Below, in pieces: positions 7,745 through 15,815 of a DNA stretch of 57,886 nt (positions are counted from its first letter, which is position 1; the number at the start of each line of letters is the position of its first letter). The notes beneath the pieces were generated by a model that saw only the letters and a list, made by a program, of their open reading frames with translations, was not told where the DNA came from and ran no database searches. The DNA comes from a virus. The DNA lies in IMG/VR virus record IMGVR_UViG_3300031507_000003, positions 1-57,886 of that record; one strand, given 5' to 3'. Made by a program: the position numbers and the translations under genes.

Positions 7745-8052
7745 CAGGCACCTGCCGGAGCGGTGCGCCGGGTACCGGTGAACGCACGGCCCAACTTGCG
7801 CAGGCGCCACTTCGTGTCGTCGCCCCCGCCACCCTTCCACCACATCCAGAGAGACAGGGCCGTACTGGCTGCCATGTACGCCACCCAGGCCGTGGGGAGG
7901 CCTGCTCGCAGACCCGAGATCCCAACAGCCCCTGTCCACACGCCGTACTGGCCGAGCACGCGGTACATCTCGATCCGGCCTGCGATTAGCCGCCTGCAAG
8001 CTCGGCACGTGACCGCAAAATCCAGCGCCATCATGATCCAGAACGTGTTCAC
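7744..8052 (-). CDS. Small membrane protein
   Basis: A 102-aa protein starting at GTG 8052, with hydrophobic segments around residues 2-16, 32-50 and 56-72 and a basic C terminus. An N-terminal CRAC pair of cysteines follows the first segment. It overlaps both neighbours by a few bases, so the cluster is translationally coupled. Function unknown. Confidence 0.5.
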   Translation of the reverse strand: MNTFWIMMALDFAVTCRACRRLIAGRIEMYRVLGQYGVWTGAVGISGLRAGLPTAWVAYMAASTALSLWMWWKGGGGDDTKWRLRKLGRAFTGTRRTAPAGA

Positions 8053-8252
8053 GGCGTGGCCCCCTCGGCTTCGGCGATGCGGAGCAGCGAGGCGTAGTCG
8101 TCCGCCTGCTGCTGGATCAGTTCCACCCGCTTGCCCATCGTCAGGGAGCGGCCACCGACCGGCAGCGTCCGCCAGTCCTGGCGAAGGCGCTCGGCACGCT
8201 CCGCCAACTGGGCCTGGCGCAGCCGGAGTTCGGCGATCGTCAAGGGGTTCAC
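8049..8252 (-). CDS. Hypothetical coiled-coil protein
   Basis: A 67-aa, almost entirely helical, charged protein (IAELRLRQAQLAERAERLR). It starts at GTG 8252, overlapping the upstream stop. Coiled-coil propensity suggests oligomerisation. Function unknown. Confidence 0.5.
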   Translation of the reverse strand: MNPLTIAELRLRQAQLAERAERLRQDWRTLPVGGRSLTMGKRVELIQQQADDYASLLRIAEAEGATP

Positions 8253-8494
8253 GACGTCCCTGATTCCGGGGCCCAGTGGCTGTCCTTCGCGTCGGGGTTG
8301 CCGTCGAACGTGATCCTGGTTTTGGACTCCGGATCGATCACGAGACTGCCCAGCATCCGAGCCGATTTCAGATCGTCCCTGTCCGTAAGCGTGCCCTCGA
8401 TCCAGCCCCAGGTGACGGGGACCAGCTCACTCTGTTCGTAGTAGTCGCCATCGAAGATGACCTCGACCGCGAGCAGTGCCTTGTGCCTCGCCAT
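8249..8494 (-). CDS. Hypothetical protein
   Basis: An 81-aa protein starting at ATG 8494 directly after GACGGAGGAAGC, the standard strong ribosome site of this genome. The start is favoured over an upstream in-frame ATG at 8515. Mixed alpha/beta composition with an aromatic DGDYYEQS stretch. First gene of its run behind the regulatory element at 8527. Function unknown. Confidence 0.55.
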   Translation of the reverse strand: MARHKALLAVEVIFDGDYYEQSELVPVTWGWIEGTLTDRDDLKSARMLGSLVIDPESKTRITFDGNPDAKDSHWAPESGTS

Positions 8495-8526
8495 GCTTCC
8501 TCCGTCATCGGTCACAGTGTCCCGAC

Positions 8527-8543
8527 CAGTTTACCTTATTCAG
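8527..8543 (-). promoter_or_regulatory. TTTAATTAAA-type element upstream of 8249-8494
   Basis: CAGTTTACCTTATTCAG is a near-palindrome with GTTTA/TTATTC half-sites, about 40 bp upstream of the ATG at 8494. It overlaps the stop codon of the upstream gene. Confidence 0.45.
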
Positions 8544-9087
8544 CGGACAGAAGCCTCTCCTGCGCGGCGCCCAATGCCTTCATCCGCTGCTCCTGGGGCA
8601 GCTCCAGCGCGTCCAGCGCGGCGGTCAGCGCGTCCGCCACCAGACCGCCTTCCATGTCCAGCCTGCGGGTCAGCGCCTCCATCACGCCCCCGTCCACCGC
8701 GGCCTTGGCCAGCCGGCCCGCGGTCAGCCGCTCCTGGCGGGACTCCTTCAGCCACGGCTTCATGGACGCCGGGGGATTCAGCGGATCGCCCCCTTCCTCC
8801 ACGTGCCGGCGGAGTTTCTCTTCCAGCACCAGGTCCACGTACGCGGCCCGGGACATCGACACGCTCACCAGCTTGAGCAGCGCGTCGATCGGCCCGGTGC
8901 CCTCGCTCTTTGCCAGTTCCATGGCCTGCTCCCATGCCTGTTCCACCTGGGGCCAGCGACCCCCGTGCACCTCACACGAACCGTAACCGAGATGCCCGGT
9001 TCCCTTGCCCGCCGGATGGGTGCACATGGCTCCGCCCCGGGTCCGCTGGGGACACCGGGGCAGATCGTTGGTCCGGGGGGTTGCCAC
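8536..9087 (-). CDS. Probable terminase small subunit
   Basis: A 183-aa protein whose N terminus carries RCPQRTRGGAMC, then C and HGG, a C-x7-C...C-x2-HGG metal-binding pattern common in terminase small subunits and related phage proteins of actinobacteria. The rest is helical (residues 45-183) with several amphipathic segments, as expected for a DNA-binding and oligomerisation region. It starts at GTG 9087. TerL lies about 5 kb downstream on the same strand. The role is inferred from pattern and strand, not from a diagnostic motif. Confidence 0.5.
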   Translation of the reverse strand: MATPRTNDLPRCPQRTRGGAMCTHPAGKGTGHLGYGSCEVHGGRWPQVEQAWEQAMELAKSEGTGPIDALLKLVSVSMSRAAYVDLVLEEKLRRHVEEGGDPLNPPASMKPWLKESRQERLTAGRLAKAAVDGGVMEALTRRLDMEGGLVADALTAALDALELPQEQRMKALGAAQERLLSAE

Positions 9088-9096
9088 GCGCCTGCG

Positions 9097-9249
9097 TTAC
9101 CGGAATTTGCGCTGGTCAGGCAGTGGAAAGCCTGCCTCTTTCAGATGCTGGATCAGGTCCAGTACATCGCTGGACAGGGCAAAGCCGTTCTCTGCCGACT
9201 GCTTCCACTGCGCGATGGCCCGCAGGATCGCCTCCGCGTCCGGGCTCAT
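9097..9249 (-). CDS. Small hypothetical protein
   Basis: A 50-aa protein starting at ATG 9249, sharing a TGATG stop-start with the resolvase gene, so probably coupled to it. Helical and mostly charged (AEAILRAIAQWKQSAENG). Function unknown. Confidence 0.5.
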   Translation of the reverse strand: MSPDAEAILRAIAQWKQSAENGFALSSDVLDLIQHLKEAGFPLPDQRKFR

Positions 9250-9869
9250 CAGCGTGCCTCGAAGTGGCACGGGACCGGGTCGCTGATGCCGACCCGGACC
9301 GGGGATCCGGCGTCCAGCCGGGCGCTGAGCAGCACCGGTTCGTAGAAGGACGATTCCGGATCCGGGTCCGGCACCTTCGGCCAGTCCACGGAGTCCAGGA
9401 ACGCCCGCTGCGCCTGAGGAACGGCCACCACCGCGCACCCGAACCGGTCCATCCCCATGGCCCGCAACCAGTACGCGTCGCACTGGTTGTCGTCGGGGAA
9501 CTCCAGCGCGACCCGCTTGAACGCGGCCATGGCCATGGCGGTCTTGTCCGCGCCCTTCTTGCCCGTGGCGTAGGCCTTGAGCGTGGACGGGTTCACCACC
9601 GCGTACGGCACCCCCACGTCCAGCAGGGCCACCCGCACCGCCCCCTGCACCATGTGGATCGCCTTGATCGCCGGACCTTTCAGGCCGGGCGGGGCTTCCT
9701 CCATCACGACCAGGTCCACACCGGCCAGCGCCAGCGTCACCGCGTCCCGGATCACCGCCAGCCGGGCGTCCTTGTGCTTCGCGTTCGTCGCGACCGTCCG
9801 CGTCCGGCCGTCCGGGAAGGCAATCCCGGTGGCGGTCATCGAAAGATCCAGCCCCAGTACGTTCATCAT
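9249..9869 (-). CDS. RuvC-like Holliday junction resolvase
   Basis: A 206-aa protein with an RNase-H-like resolvase core. The first catalytic aspartate is in NVLGLDLSMTATG (D8), the acidic pair in VDLVVMEEAP (E57/E58), and the C-terminal acidic cluster in FPDDNQCDAYWLRAMG (D126, D127, D131). It probably resolves branched replication or recombination DNA before packaging. Start at ATG 9869, overlapping the upstream gene. The C-terminal 60 residues are extra compared with the short phage versions. Confidence 0.85.
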   Translation of the reverse strand: MMNVLGLDLSMTATGIAFPDGRTRTVATNAKHKDARLAVIRDAVTLALAGVDLVVMEEAPPGLKGPAIKAIHMVQGAVRVALLDVGVPYAVVNPSTLKAYATGKKGADKTAMAMAAFKRVALEFPDDNQCDAYWLRAMGMDRFGCAVVAVPQAQRAFLDSVDWPKVPDPDPESSFYEPVLLSARLDAGSPVRVGISDPVPCHFEAR

Positions 9870-10153
9870 CCCGCTTCCTCCGTCATCAGATCAGTGATCT
9901 CCTGCATACCGTCCACCGAAGCGGCCAGCTTGACCAGGTCCAGCGCCCGCTTCGTCAGGTCCCGCGCGTCGTCCGCGTAGGGTCCGTTCCCCCGCTCCAG
10001 CGCCCGGCCGAAGCTGCGCACCCGGTGCTCCAGCGTCTCGGTGTCCCGGGCCAGGCGGCGGGTCTGACGGGACCGCCAGCGCTCCGCTGCCGTGGCCATG
10101 GTCTCAGCCCCGTCCCCGTCGGCCCGCAGCCACTCGGTGACCCCAGCGGGCAC
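9866..10153 (-). CDS. Hypothetical helical protein
   Basis: A 95-aa charged helical protein. The start may be GTG 10153 (taken here), which overlaps the upstream gene by 50 bases, or ATG 10099 behind a GGGGACGGGG stretch. The overlap region reads more like a normal protein in this frame than in the other. Possible DNA-associated role by composition only. Confidence 0.5.
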   Translation of the reverse strand: MPAGVTEWLRADGDGAETMATAAERWRSRQTRRLARDTETLEHRVRSFGRALERGNGPYADDARDLTKRALDLVKLAASVDGMQEITDLMTEEAG

Positions 10154-10307
10154 CGCGCAGGAACGACTTCGCCAGCCAGCCCCGCCTTCGGGCGACGAAC
10201 GTGATGCGGGGGTAATCGGCAGGCAGCGAGGGCGGGCCCCAGTCGTCCCGGTTCCAGTCCGCCTCCCGGGCCCAGCGCTGCTCCCACTGTGCGGGTGTCT
10301 CGGCCAT
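10104..10307 (-). CDS. Hypothetical basic protein
   Basis: A 67-aa protein starting at ATG 10307 after GACGGAGGAACG, a perfect copy of the genome's strong ribosome site. The N-terminal half is tryptophan-rich (WEQRWAREADWNRDDW). The C-terminal third is Arg/Gly-rich where it overlaps the next gene. Function unknown. Confidence 0.55.
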   Translation of the reverse strand: MAETPAQWEQRWAREADWNRDDWGPPSLPADYPRITFVARRRGWLAKSFLRGARWGHRVAAGRRGRG

Positions 10308-10318
10308 CGTTCCTCCGT

Positions 10319-10339
10319 CCGGTTTCGTTAAACCGTACC
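10319..10339 (-). promoter_or_regulatory. TTTAATTAAA-type element upstream of 10104-10307
   Basis: On the minus strand GGTACGGTTTAACGAAACCG has GGTTTA/GAAACC half-sites, about 12 bp upstream of the ribosome site. The core matches the element at 1955 (GGTTTAACGAA in both). Confidence 0.5.
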
Positions 10340-10344
10340 AGTTC

Positions 10345-13300
10345 TCAGTCTTTGTAGCAGTCGGCCCACGTGCGGCCGGCGGGGCTGCGCCCCCACGTGA
10401 TCGCGACGCCCTTGAACTCCATCGTCATCGAGTCCAGGACCATGGCGCTGATCTCGTCCACCCGGTCCTCAGGGATGCTCATCACGATCTCATCGTGGAC
10501 GATCAGTCGAAGCAGCGGGATCAGCTCGGGATGCATTGCCTTCATCCGCAGCAGTCCCTCTGCCACGATGTCCCTGGTGCAGGACTGACCGATCAGTGCC
10601 GGAGCCTGGGTGTACTCACGTCCCGGCTCGCACCGCAGGCGCCGGCCGAAACCGTTGTCGAGCAACTGACCCGACTCCGCTTGGGTACGCACCTCGTTCT
10701 GCCACACCCTGACCCGCTCGAACTGCTCGTACATCGATGCGTCCACCCGTTCGGCCGCTTCCCGCTCGATGCCGGGGGTGTTGGCCAGGCCGTTGACGGA
10801 CCGGCCGTAGAACCACCCCAGGTCACAGCTCTTGGCGTGGAACCGGTGCTTGCCCAGCGCGTCCCCGAACGCCATCACAGCGACCTCGCTGTGGATGTCG
10901 CGGTCCGGGTCGTTGACGATCGCGATCAGGTTCGGGTCCTGCGAGTGGGCCGCGACGCACCGGATGTCCACCTGGTTGGCGTCGAACGACACCACGACAT
11001 GTCCGGGCTCACCCAGCAGGTACTGGCGCTCACTGTCCTCGCCGTCCTTGGCCAGCACCGACAGGCCCGGCTCCTTCACCGACCAGCGGCCGGCACCCTG
11101 GAACGGCTCGAAGCGGGGGTGGACCCGGTCCCCGGCCACGCACCGCAGCAGGTTCGCCGCGTTGTTGCGCAGCCCGTTCATCTCCGAGACGGCCCGGATG
11201 ACCGACGCCGCTCCCTCGTTCCCGGTCTTCTCCGCGTGGGCCAGGGCGAACGCCATGATCTCCTTGCCGAGCGAGAGCGATCCGTCCTTGCCCCGGGTCC
11301 AGCGCGCCAGCGGGAAACCGGCCGCGGACAGAGCAGCCTCGAACGCGGCCTTGCCCGCCGTGGTGCGCTGCGGGGCCTTCGCCGGCTTGCCCTGACCGTT
11401 GACGAGCGGGAAGCCGTACGTGCCCGACAGCAGCTCCTTGCCCGCTGCCGACTCCGCGTCCAGCTCCGCGACACGGGTGGTGAGTCCGGGAACGTCCACC
11501 CGGAAGCCGCTGAGCGTGGCGCGCGCCGTAACGGCAGCGACCTCCATCTCACGCCGGTCGTAGTCGGTCTGCGGGATCACCTGGGCCAGACGCAGCGCCA
11601 GTGACACATCGTCCCGGCAGTACGCGACGTACCGGGGGTCGTCCACCGGGATGGACCCCCATCCGCCGAACTCCTTCGCAAGCAGCTTCCCGTCGGGTGA
11701 CTTCTCGCCGTCCAGGTACCGGTGCGCCAGCGCGTCCAGCGAGTAGCTCTTGAACATCGGGCCGGGTTTGGTCTGCGCGCTGGACGGGGGGTCGAGCTGG
11801 AACGCGGCGAACCGGAGATCGTGGGCCCGGGGGATCGTGTCCTCCACCGGAAGCCCCAGGTGCCTGTCTGCGGCGATCAGATCGAAGAGTGCGAGGTTGT
11901 GGCCAACCAGGGTCCCGGAGGCCGTCAGAGGGGCGCACAGGGCCGTGTCGGGGGTAACGGTGACGTTGTCCTCGGTCCCGGCTCCGACCAGACGGACGAA
12001 CTCACCGGCAGGGTGGGTGAACAGATCGGCCGCGTCGTAGGTCTCCAGATCGAACCCGGTCAGGGTGTTCGTCACGCTCTGTGACACAGGGCCCGGAGTG
12101 GGCTCTGGAGTGGACGGTGTCAGGAGTGTGGGCATCGCCCCTTCTAGGCCATGTCTCTGTGACTGAGCCCCCTTTTCTTCATGATCATTAAGCTTTGATT
12201 CCCGCACGTATGGCCTAGAAGGAGAGATCACGACACTCGTCACTCCGTCCGCACCCCCCATAGCGGTACCCTCTTCCCCATCCTCGGGCGAAACGGACAG
12301 GTGCGGTGTGGATTCCGGCGGTGTGGGGTTCGCTCCCGGTGTGACATTGAGGCCCACGTTCTTGTTCTCGTTCCGGAGCCTCACCTCCCCGACCCCGTTC
12401 ACGCTCCGCAACCGTTCGATGAACTTGCGACTCGACATAGGTGCGGACGAATCCTCATCCTTCGCCCACGTCTTGAACATCTCGTGCAAAGTGGACTTCT
12501 TGGTTCCCTGCTCCGGGCCGACCAGCTTCCCGGCCGCGTCCGCATGAACGGTGCACTTCTCGCTCACCCACAGGGCGACCCGGTCGCTGCGGGTCTCGAA
12601 CTCCCGCATCACCCGCGGGTCCGTCGGCAGGTACCCCCCACGGGCCGTGTACCGCTGCCACGCGGCCACCCAGCGCACCAGGATCCCCGGCAGCTCCGCC
12701 ATGATCCGGTCCTCGATGGAGGGGTCCTCCCGGCCGGCGAAGGTGAAAGGGAACTCGAACGGCTTGATCCGGTTGGCGTACGCGCGGGACGCCTCGCTCA
12801 CCGTGGGCAGCTCGTTCGCAGAGAACGCGAACAGCGCCTGGTTGGTGAACTGGAACTCCTTGCCGTACTTGCGGTTGGCGTGGATCACGTCCTCGCCGGT
12901 CAGCATCTTGAACGTGGCCAGGTTCGTGACGTGCTTGGCCTCCAGCTCAGCAGCCACGTTCAGCATGCGCTGGTAGAGGTTGGCGGCCGCGAACTTGTCG
13001 TCACCGAGCTGGTGCAGCGTCACCGCGCTGTGGTTCTCAGGCCCCGTCGCAGCGGCCATGATCCGCAGGTACGTGGACTTGCCCGAGTGCGACGGCCCGA
13101 ACAGGAATACGGCCTTTCCCGGGGTGCGGGACGGGTCCAGCATCAGGGACACGGACTCTTCCAGGTCATCGATCTGGAAGCCGGGCAGCACCGTGGCCAG
13201 CCAGGCCTCGTACTGAGGACAGGTGGCGGCCGGGTCCCAGGCGATGGTGATCTGGGCGGTGGACAGGTACTTCGGGTCGTGCGGGTGCAGCTCCCCGGTG

Positions 13301-14403
13301 CGCAGGTCCAGCATCCCGTTCCGGCAGTTGAGCACCGGTTCCGGCATGCGCTCGGGAAGCCGCACGTCGTCCATGGCCAGACGCCCGATCAGCACCTCTT
13401 CGATCGTCGTGCGCCAGGCGGGGCGGTACTCCTCCCCCAGCTTGTCCTGGACGGCCGCGAAGAGCTGTTCCCGCCCGCGGTCCAGGACGTACCTGCCGTC
13501 CCGGTACAGCGCCACCATGGACCCGTGCGCCAGCGCCGCGGGCTGGCCTTCCAGCACCGCTGACGCGGCGGTCTGCGCGAGCAGCGACCCTTTCTCGTTG
13601 AACAGGGATGCCGCGTCCCCGGAGACCTTCCGTGCCGGCGCCCGGCTCAGCGTCTTCTTCGCCGCGTCACAGACCCGGCGCAGGTACGGGGTCCGCTTGT
13701 CCGGCTCGCGACGGCCCAGGACATCGTCCAGCCCCTCCTTGGCCTTCGCTCCGGCCAGCGACGCGAAGCGCACCGAGGCTGCGCCCTCCGCGTCCAGCGC
13801 CTCCTTCAGCCCGGTCGCCGCTTCCCACACGTCCCGGTTGTGGGACACGTCCGCGTCGAACAGGCAGACGACGTCCCGGTCCTCGGCCCAGGACAGGTCC
13901 GTACCGGTCCAGTTCTGGCACCCGGGCACGGCAACCACTCCCCACCCGTCCGGGGCCCACACAGCGGCAGCCAGGCCCTGCTTGGTACCCTCCACGAACA
14001 GCACCGGATCGCTGGCGCTCTCCGGGGCCCGCAGGTGCCCGAGGAACGTCCCGCACCCGCCGGGGAAGATGTACTTGTGCGGGGTCTCCTTGCCGGTGGC
14101 GGGGTCCTTGTCCATCACCGGGATGTCCGGGCGGAACTGGGTCACGGTCCGGTCCCCGTCGCGCCACTCGAACAGCATGCCGGGACTCTTCACCCAGCGG
14201 CGGTGGATGTCGTCCGGCACATGGTCGGGGTGCCGCACCGAGCGCACCCCATACCGCAGCGCCTCCGCGATCGGGATCCCGCCGGAGTCCAGCAGCGCCA
14301 GGGAGGCAGGGGTGAACTCCGTGCCGAACGCGTCCATCACCCGCTCGGTCGCCTGTTCGGCCGTACCTGCCGGGGACCCGTTGGATTCGATAACATCGGT
14401 CAT
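10345..14403 (-). CDS. Fused TOPRIM primase - SF3 helicase - DNA polymerase I
   Basis: A single 1352-aa protein with a whole replication enzyme set. Residues about 1-330 hold a primase-like N terminus with a TOPRIM-type module (LFVEGTKQ and CLFDADVS supply the acidic residues). Residues about 330-690 are a D5/P4-type SF3 helicase with Walker A GPSHSGKST near 435. A low-complexity linker (about 700-775) follows. A 3'-5' exonuclease starts with TGFDLETYD near 780. The C-terminal third is an A-family polymerase: motif A VVSFDANQVDIR, motif B around HRFHAKSCDLGWFYG, motif C IVHDE. Start chosen at ATG 14403 after GAGCGAGAG; a GTG at 14442 is possible. The gene has no frame interruption. The linker DNA carries origin-like repeats (see repeat at 12097). 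Confidence 0.88.
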   Translation of the reverse strand: MTDVIESNGSPAGTAEQATERVMDAFGTEFTPASLALLDSGGIPIAEALRYGVRSVRHPDHVPDDIHRRWVKSPGMLFEWRDGDRTVTQFRPDIPVMDKDPATGKETPHKYIFPGGCGTFLGHLRAPESASDPVLFVEGTKQGLAAAVWAPDGWGVVAVPGCQNWTGTDLSWAEDRDVVCLFDADVSHNRDVWEAATGLKEALDAEGAASVRFASLAGAKAKEGLDDVLGRREPDKRTPYLRRVCDAAKKTLSRAPARKVSGDAASLFNEKGSLLAQTAASAVLEGQPAALAHGSMVALYRDGRYVLDRGREQLFAAVQDKLGEEYRPAWRTTIEEVLIGRLAMDDVRLPERMPEPVLNCRNGMLDLRTGELHPHDPKYLSTAQITIAWDPAATCPQYEAWLATVLPGFQIDDLEESVSLMLDPSRTPGKAVFLFGPSHSGKSTYLRIMAAATGPENHSAVTLHQLGDDKFAAANLYQRMLNVAAELEAKHVTNLATFKMLTGEDVIHANRKYGKEFQFTNQALFAFSANELPTVSEASRAYANRIKPFEFPFTFAGREDPSIEDRIMAELPGILVRWVAAWQRYTARGGYLPTDPRVMREFETRSDRVALWVSEKCTVHADAAGKLVGPEQGTKKSTLHEMFKTWAKDEDSSAPMSSRKFIERLRSVNGVGEVRLRNENKNVGLNVTPGANPTPPESTPHLSVSPEDGEEGTAMGGADGVTSVVISPSRPYVRESKLNDHEEKGAQSQRHGLEGAMPTLLTPSTPEPTPGPVSQSVTNTLTGFDLETYDAADLFTHPAGEFVRLVGAGTEDNVTVTPDTALCAPLTASGTLVGHNLALFDLIAADRHLGLPVEDTIPRAHDLRFAAFQLDPPSSAQTKPGPMFKSYSLDALAHRYLDGEKSPDGKLLAKEFGGWGSIPVDDPRYVAYCRDDVSLALRLAQVIPQTDYDRREMEVAAVTARATLSGFRVDVPGLTTRVAELDAESAAGKELLSGTYGFPLVNGQGKPAKAPQRTTAGKAAFEAALSAAGFPLARWTRGKDGSLSLGKEIMAFALAHAEKTGNEGAASVIRAVSEMNGLRNNAANLLRCVAGDRVHPRFEPFQGAGRWSVKEPGLSVLAKDGEDSERQYLLGEPGHVVVSFDANQVDIRCVAAHSQDPNLIAIVNDPDRDIHSEVAVMAFGDALGKHRFHAKSCDLGWFYGRSVNGLANTPGIEREAAERVDASMYEQFERVRVWQNEVRTQAESGQLLDNGFGRRLRCEPGREYTQAPALIGQSCTRDIVAEGLLRMKAMHPELIPLLRLIVHDEIVMSIPEDRVDEISAMVLDSMTMEFKGVAITWGRSPAGRTWADCYKD
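12097..12342. repeat. Iteron-like repeats and 13-bp inverted repeat within the replication fusion gene
   Basis: The linker-coding DNA has GGAGTG words in direct order (12097-12133), CACTC words in the opposite order (12231-12250) and GGTGTGGATTCCG plus TCCGGCGGTGTGGGGT at 12305-12329. A perfect 13-bp inverted repeat, CCTTCTAGGCCAT, lies at 12140-12152 and 12210-12222 around a 57-base AT-richer loop. The words at 12201-12213 and 12305-12329 recur exactly at 45062-45139. Confidence 0.7.
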
Positions 14404-14503
14404 GGCGACTCGCTCTCGCTCGTGCCCCCGGCGCCGGCCCACGGCTTCCGGGGGTTTCGCATGTTCACTTGGGTGGGTTGAGAGTAGACCACACTGCCCA
14501 CAC

Positions 14504-14764
14504 TCATAGACACGGGATCACCCCCAGAAGACGGTCCGTACTGTCGTACTGGACCACGGCCCTGCGGTTGTCCAGCATGGTCTGGAAGCGGCTCCACCGG
14601 CCGTTCCGGTACAGGCCGGACGGCTCCAGGACGATGACCCGGGGCTGGTCCACTGCACGCAACTGTTCGGGTTCGAGAATGATGCGGCAGGTCCGTGGGT
14701 CCAGCCCGGACAGGTTGGCGTAGTACCGCGCATTGTGCAGGGACCAGCCGATGAGATAGATCAC
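14504..14764 (-). CDS. Hypothetical protein
   Basis: An 86-aa protein starting at ATG 14764, overlapping the nuclease stop. Predicted mixed alpha/beta. The sequence PRVIVLEPSGLYRNGRW has no family I recognise. It is co-transcribed with the nuclease and replication fusion. Two CACACT words at 14498-14516, just beyond its stop, resemble the iterons at 45 kb. Confidence 0.5.
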   Translation of the reverse strand: MIYLIGWSLHNARYYANLSGLDPRTCRIILEPEQLRAVDQPRVIVLEPSGLYRNGRWSRFQTMLDNRRAVVQYDSTDRLLGVIPCL

Positions 14765-15225
14765 CCCGACTCCCCGAACTCGAAGCGCGCACTCCGTGCC
14801 GCGGTGAGCGCGTCCCTCAGCGCCTGCGCGGTGTGCGCCGGCATCCAGTCGGTACGCACGTCCTGGACCGTCTTCCCGGTCACCAGGAAGGAGCGGGCCG
14901 GGATGTCCACGGTGCCGGGTCCCGGGCGGGGGACACCCCCGACCAGCATCAGCGTGACGTAGCCGGCCGCGTACGCCTCCACCGCGAACTCACGCACCTT
15001 GGACAGCTCCCGGTCCGTCGGCTCCGCGCCCTTGATCTCAAGGAAAATCTTCAGGTCGGGCAGCTTGAAGTCGGGCAGGTACCGGCGCCCGGAGGGGAGC
15101 TGGAACCCCTGCCCCTCGTACTCCCACGTGAGGCTGAGCCGGTCCATGAACACGGCAAATCTCGCCTCCGTTCGGCTACGAAACAGACACCCTGCGTAAC
15201 GGGTCTCTATGGCGGAGATCGTCAC
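14761..15225 (-). CDS. PD-(D/E)XK nuclease
   Basis: A 154-aa protein with a restriction-endonuclease-like core. An N-terminal glutamate is in FRSRTEARFAVFMD (E20), the catalytic aspartate in RRYLPDFKLP (D52) and the ExK signature in KIFLEIKGAEP (E63, K65). It is similar in plan to phage endonucleases and VSR/homing-like PD-(D/E)XK proteins. It is likely to nick or cut DNA during recombination, replication or host takeover. It overlaps neighbours on both sides. Confidence 0.8.
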   Translation of the reverse strand: MTISAIETRYAGCLFRSRTEARFAVFMDRLSLTWEYEGQGFQLPSGRRYLPDFKLPDLKIFLEIKGAEPTDRELSKVREFAVEAYAAGYVTLMLVGGVPRPGPGTVDIPARSFLVTGKTVQDVRTDWMPAHTAQALRDALTAARSARFEFGESG

Positions 15226-15524
15226 TGGTTCACCTCCGTTTTCCGTGTGGCCAGTTCGATCCGCAGCCGGTGGATGACCTCAACGAATTCGTCCAGGGGG
15301 TGCTGGGCCAGATGAGCACGCAAGGCCGCGTCCGTCTGCTTCGCCCGGCACAGGAGGCCCTGTCGGATGATGGAGGTGAGCGCGTGGCCCAGTGTCTCCG
15401 GGCCCGGCTCCGGGCTGATCCCTGCCAGGTCGTCCAGGGACGGGGGCGGTACGTCGTAGTGCCAGTCGCACAGCTCTTCCAGATGGCACAGGTACCGGGT
15501 GGTCCCGGGTTCCGGATCGGTCAC
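15222..15524 (-). CDS. Hypothetical protein
   Basis: A 100-aa protein starting at GTG 15524, overlapping the HTH gene stop (GTGA). The N terminus has YLCHLEELCDWHYD (two Cys, two His), perhaps a small metal site. The rest is helical. Function unknown. Confidence 0.55.
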   Translation of the reverse strand: MTDPEPGTTRYLCHLEELCDWHYDVPPPSLDDLAGISPEPGPETLGHALTSIIRQGLLCRAKQTDAALRAHLAQHPLDEFVEVIHRLRIELATRKTEVNQ

Positions 15525-15721
15525 CGGTCCGCCCCCCGGTCCGGGACGAACAGGTCCGTCGCGTTCTCCAGTTCGTCCGCGTGGATGCGCACTCTGCGGC
15601 TCCGGTTCCTGTACTTGGTCAGGGTGCCGTCCGCCAGCATGCGGTCCACGGTGCGCAGGCTGATGCCCGCGCGCTCCGCCGCTTCCTGCCGGGTCAGCCA
15701 GGTCTTCTGTGCTGTCGTCAT
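15521..15721 (-). CDS. Small helix-turn-helix DNA-binding protein (MerR/excisionase-like)
   Basis: A 66-aa protein reading WLTRQEAAERAGISLRTVDR and then LTKYRNRSRRVRIHADEL, the winged-helix HTH_17 fold of excisionase/MerR-type regulators. It is the first gene of the minus-strand replication block and lies opposite the first gene of the plus arm, so it is well placed to control the divergent region. No integrase is present, so a recombination directionality role is unlikely. Confidence 0.75.
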   Translation of the reverse strand: MTTAQKTWLTRQEAAERAGISLRTVDRMLADGTLTKYRNRSRRVRIHADELENATDLFVPDRGADR

Positions 15722-15773
15722 GGGTGCAGCGTAACAGGTTCTGGCAGTCGGTGGCAGCTAGTGGCAGGCCCGT

Positions 15774-15787
15774 GATATCGTTCAACC
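15774..15787 (+). promoter_or_regulatory. Weak TTTAATTAAA-type element before the first plus-strand gene
   Basis: GATATCGTTCAACC occupies the same position relative to the GACGGAGGAACGATG start as the other elements. The match is poor at the centre. It lies in the 94-bp divergent gap between 15521-15721 and 15816-16199. Confidence 0.3.
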
Positions 15788-15815
15788 AGACGTACCGAGC
15801 AGCGACGGAGGAACG

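Noticed and set aside
15521-15721. Excisionase for an integrated prophage
   Set aside because: The HTH resembles excisionases, but no integrase or attachment site was found, so a transcription role is more likely.
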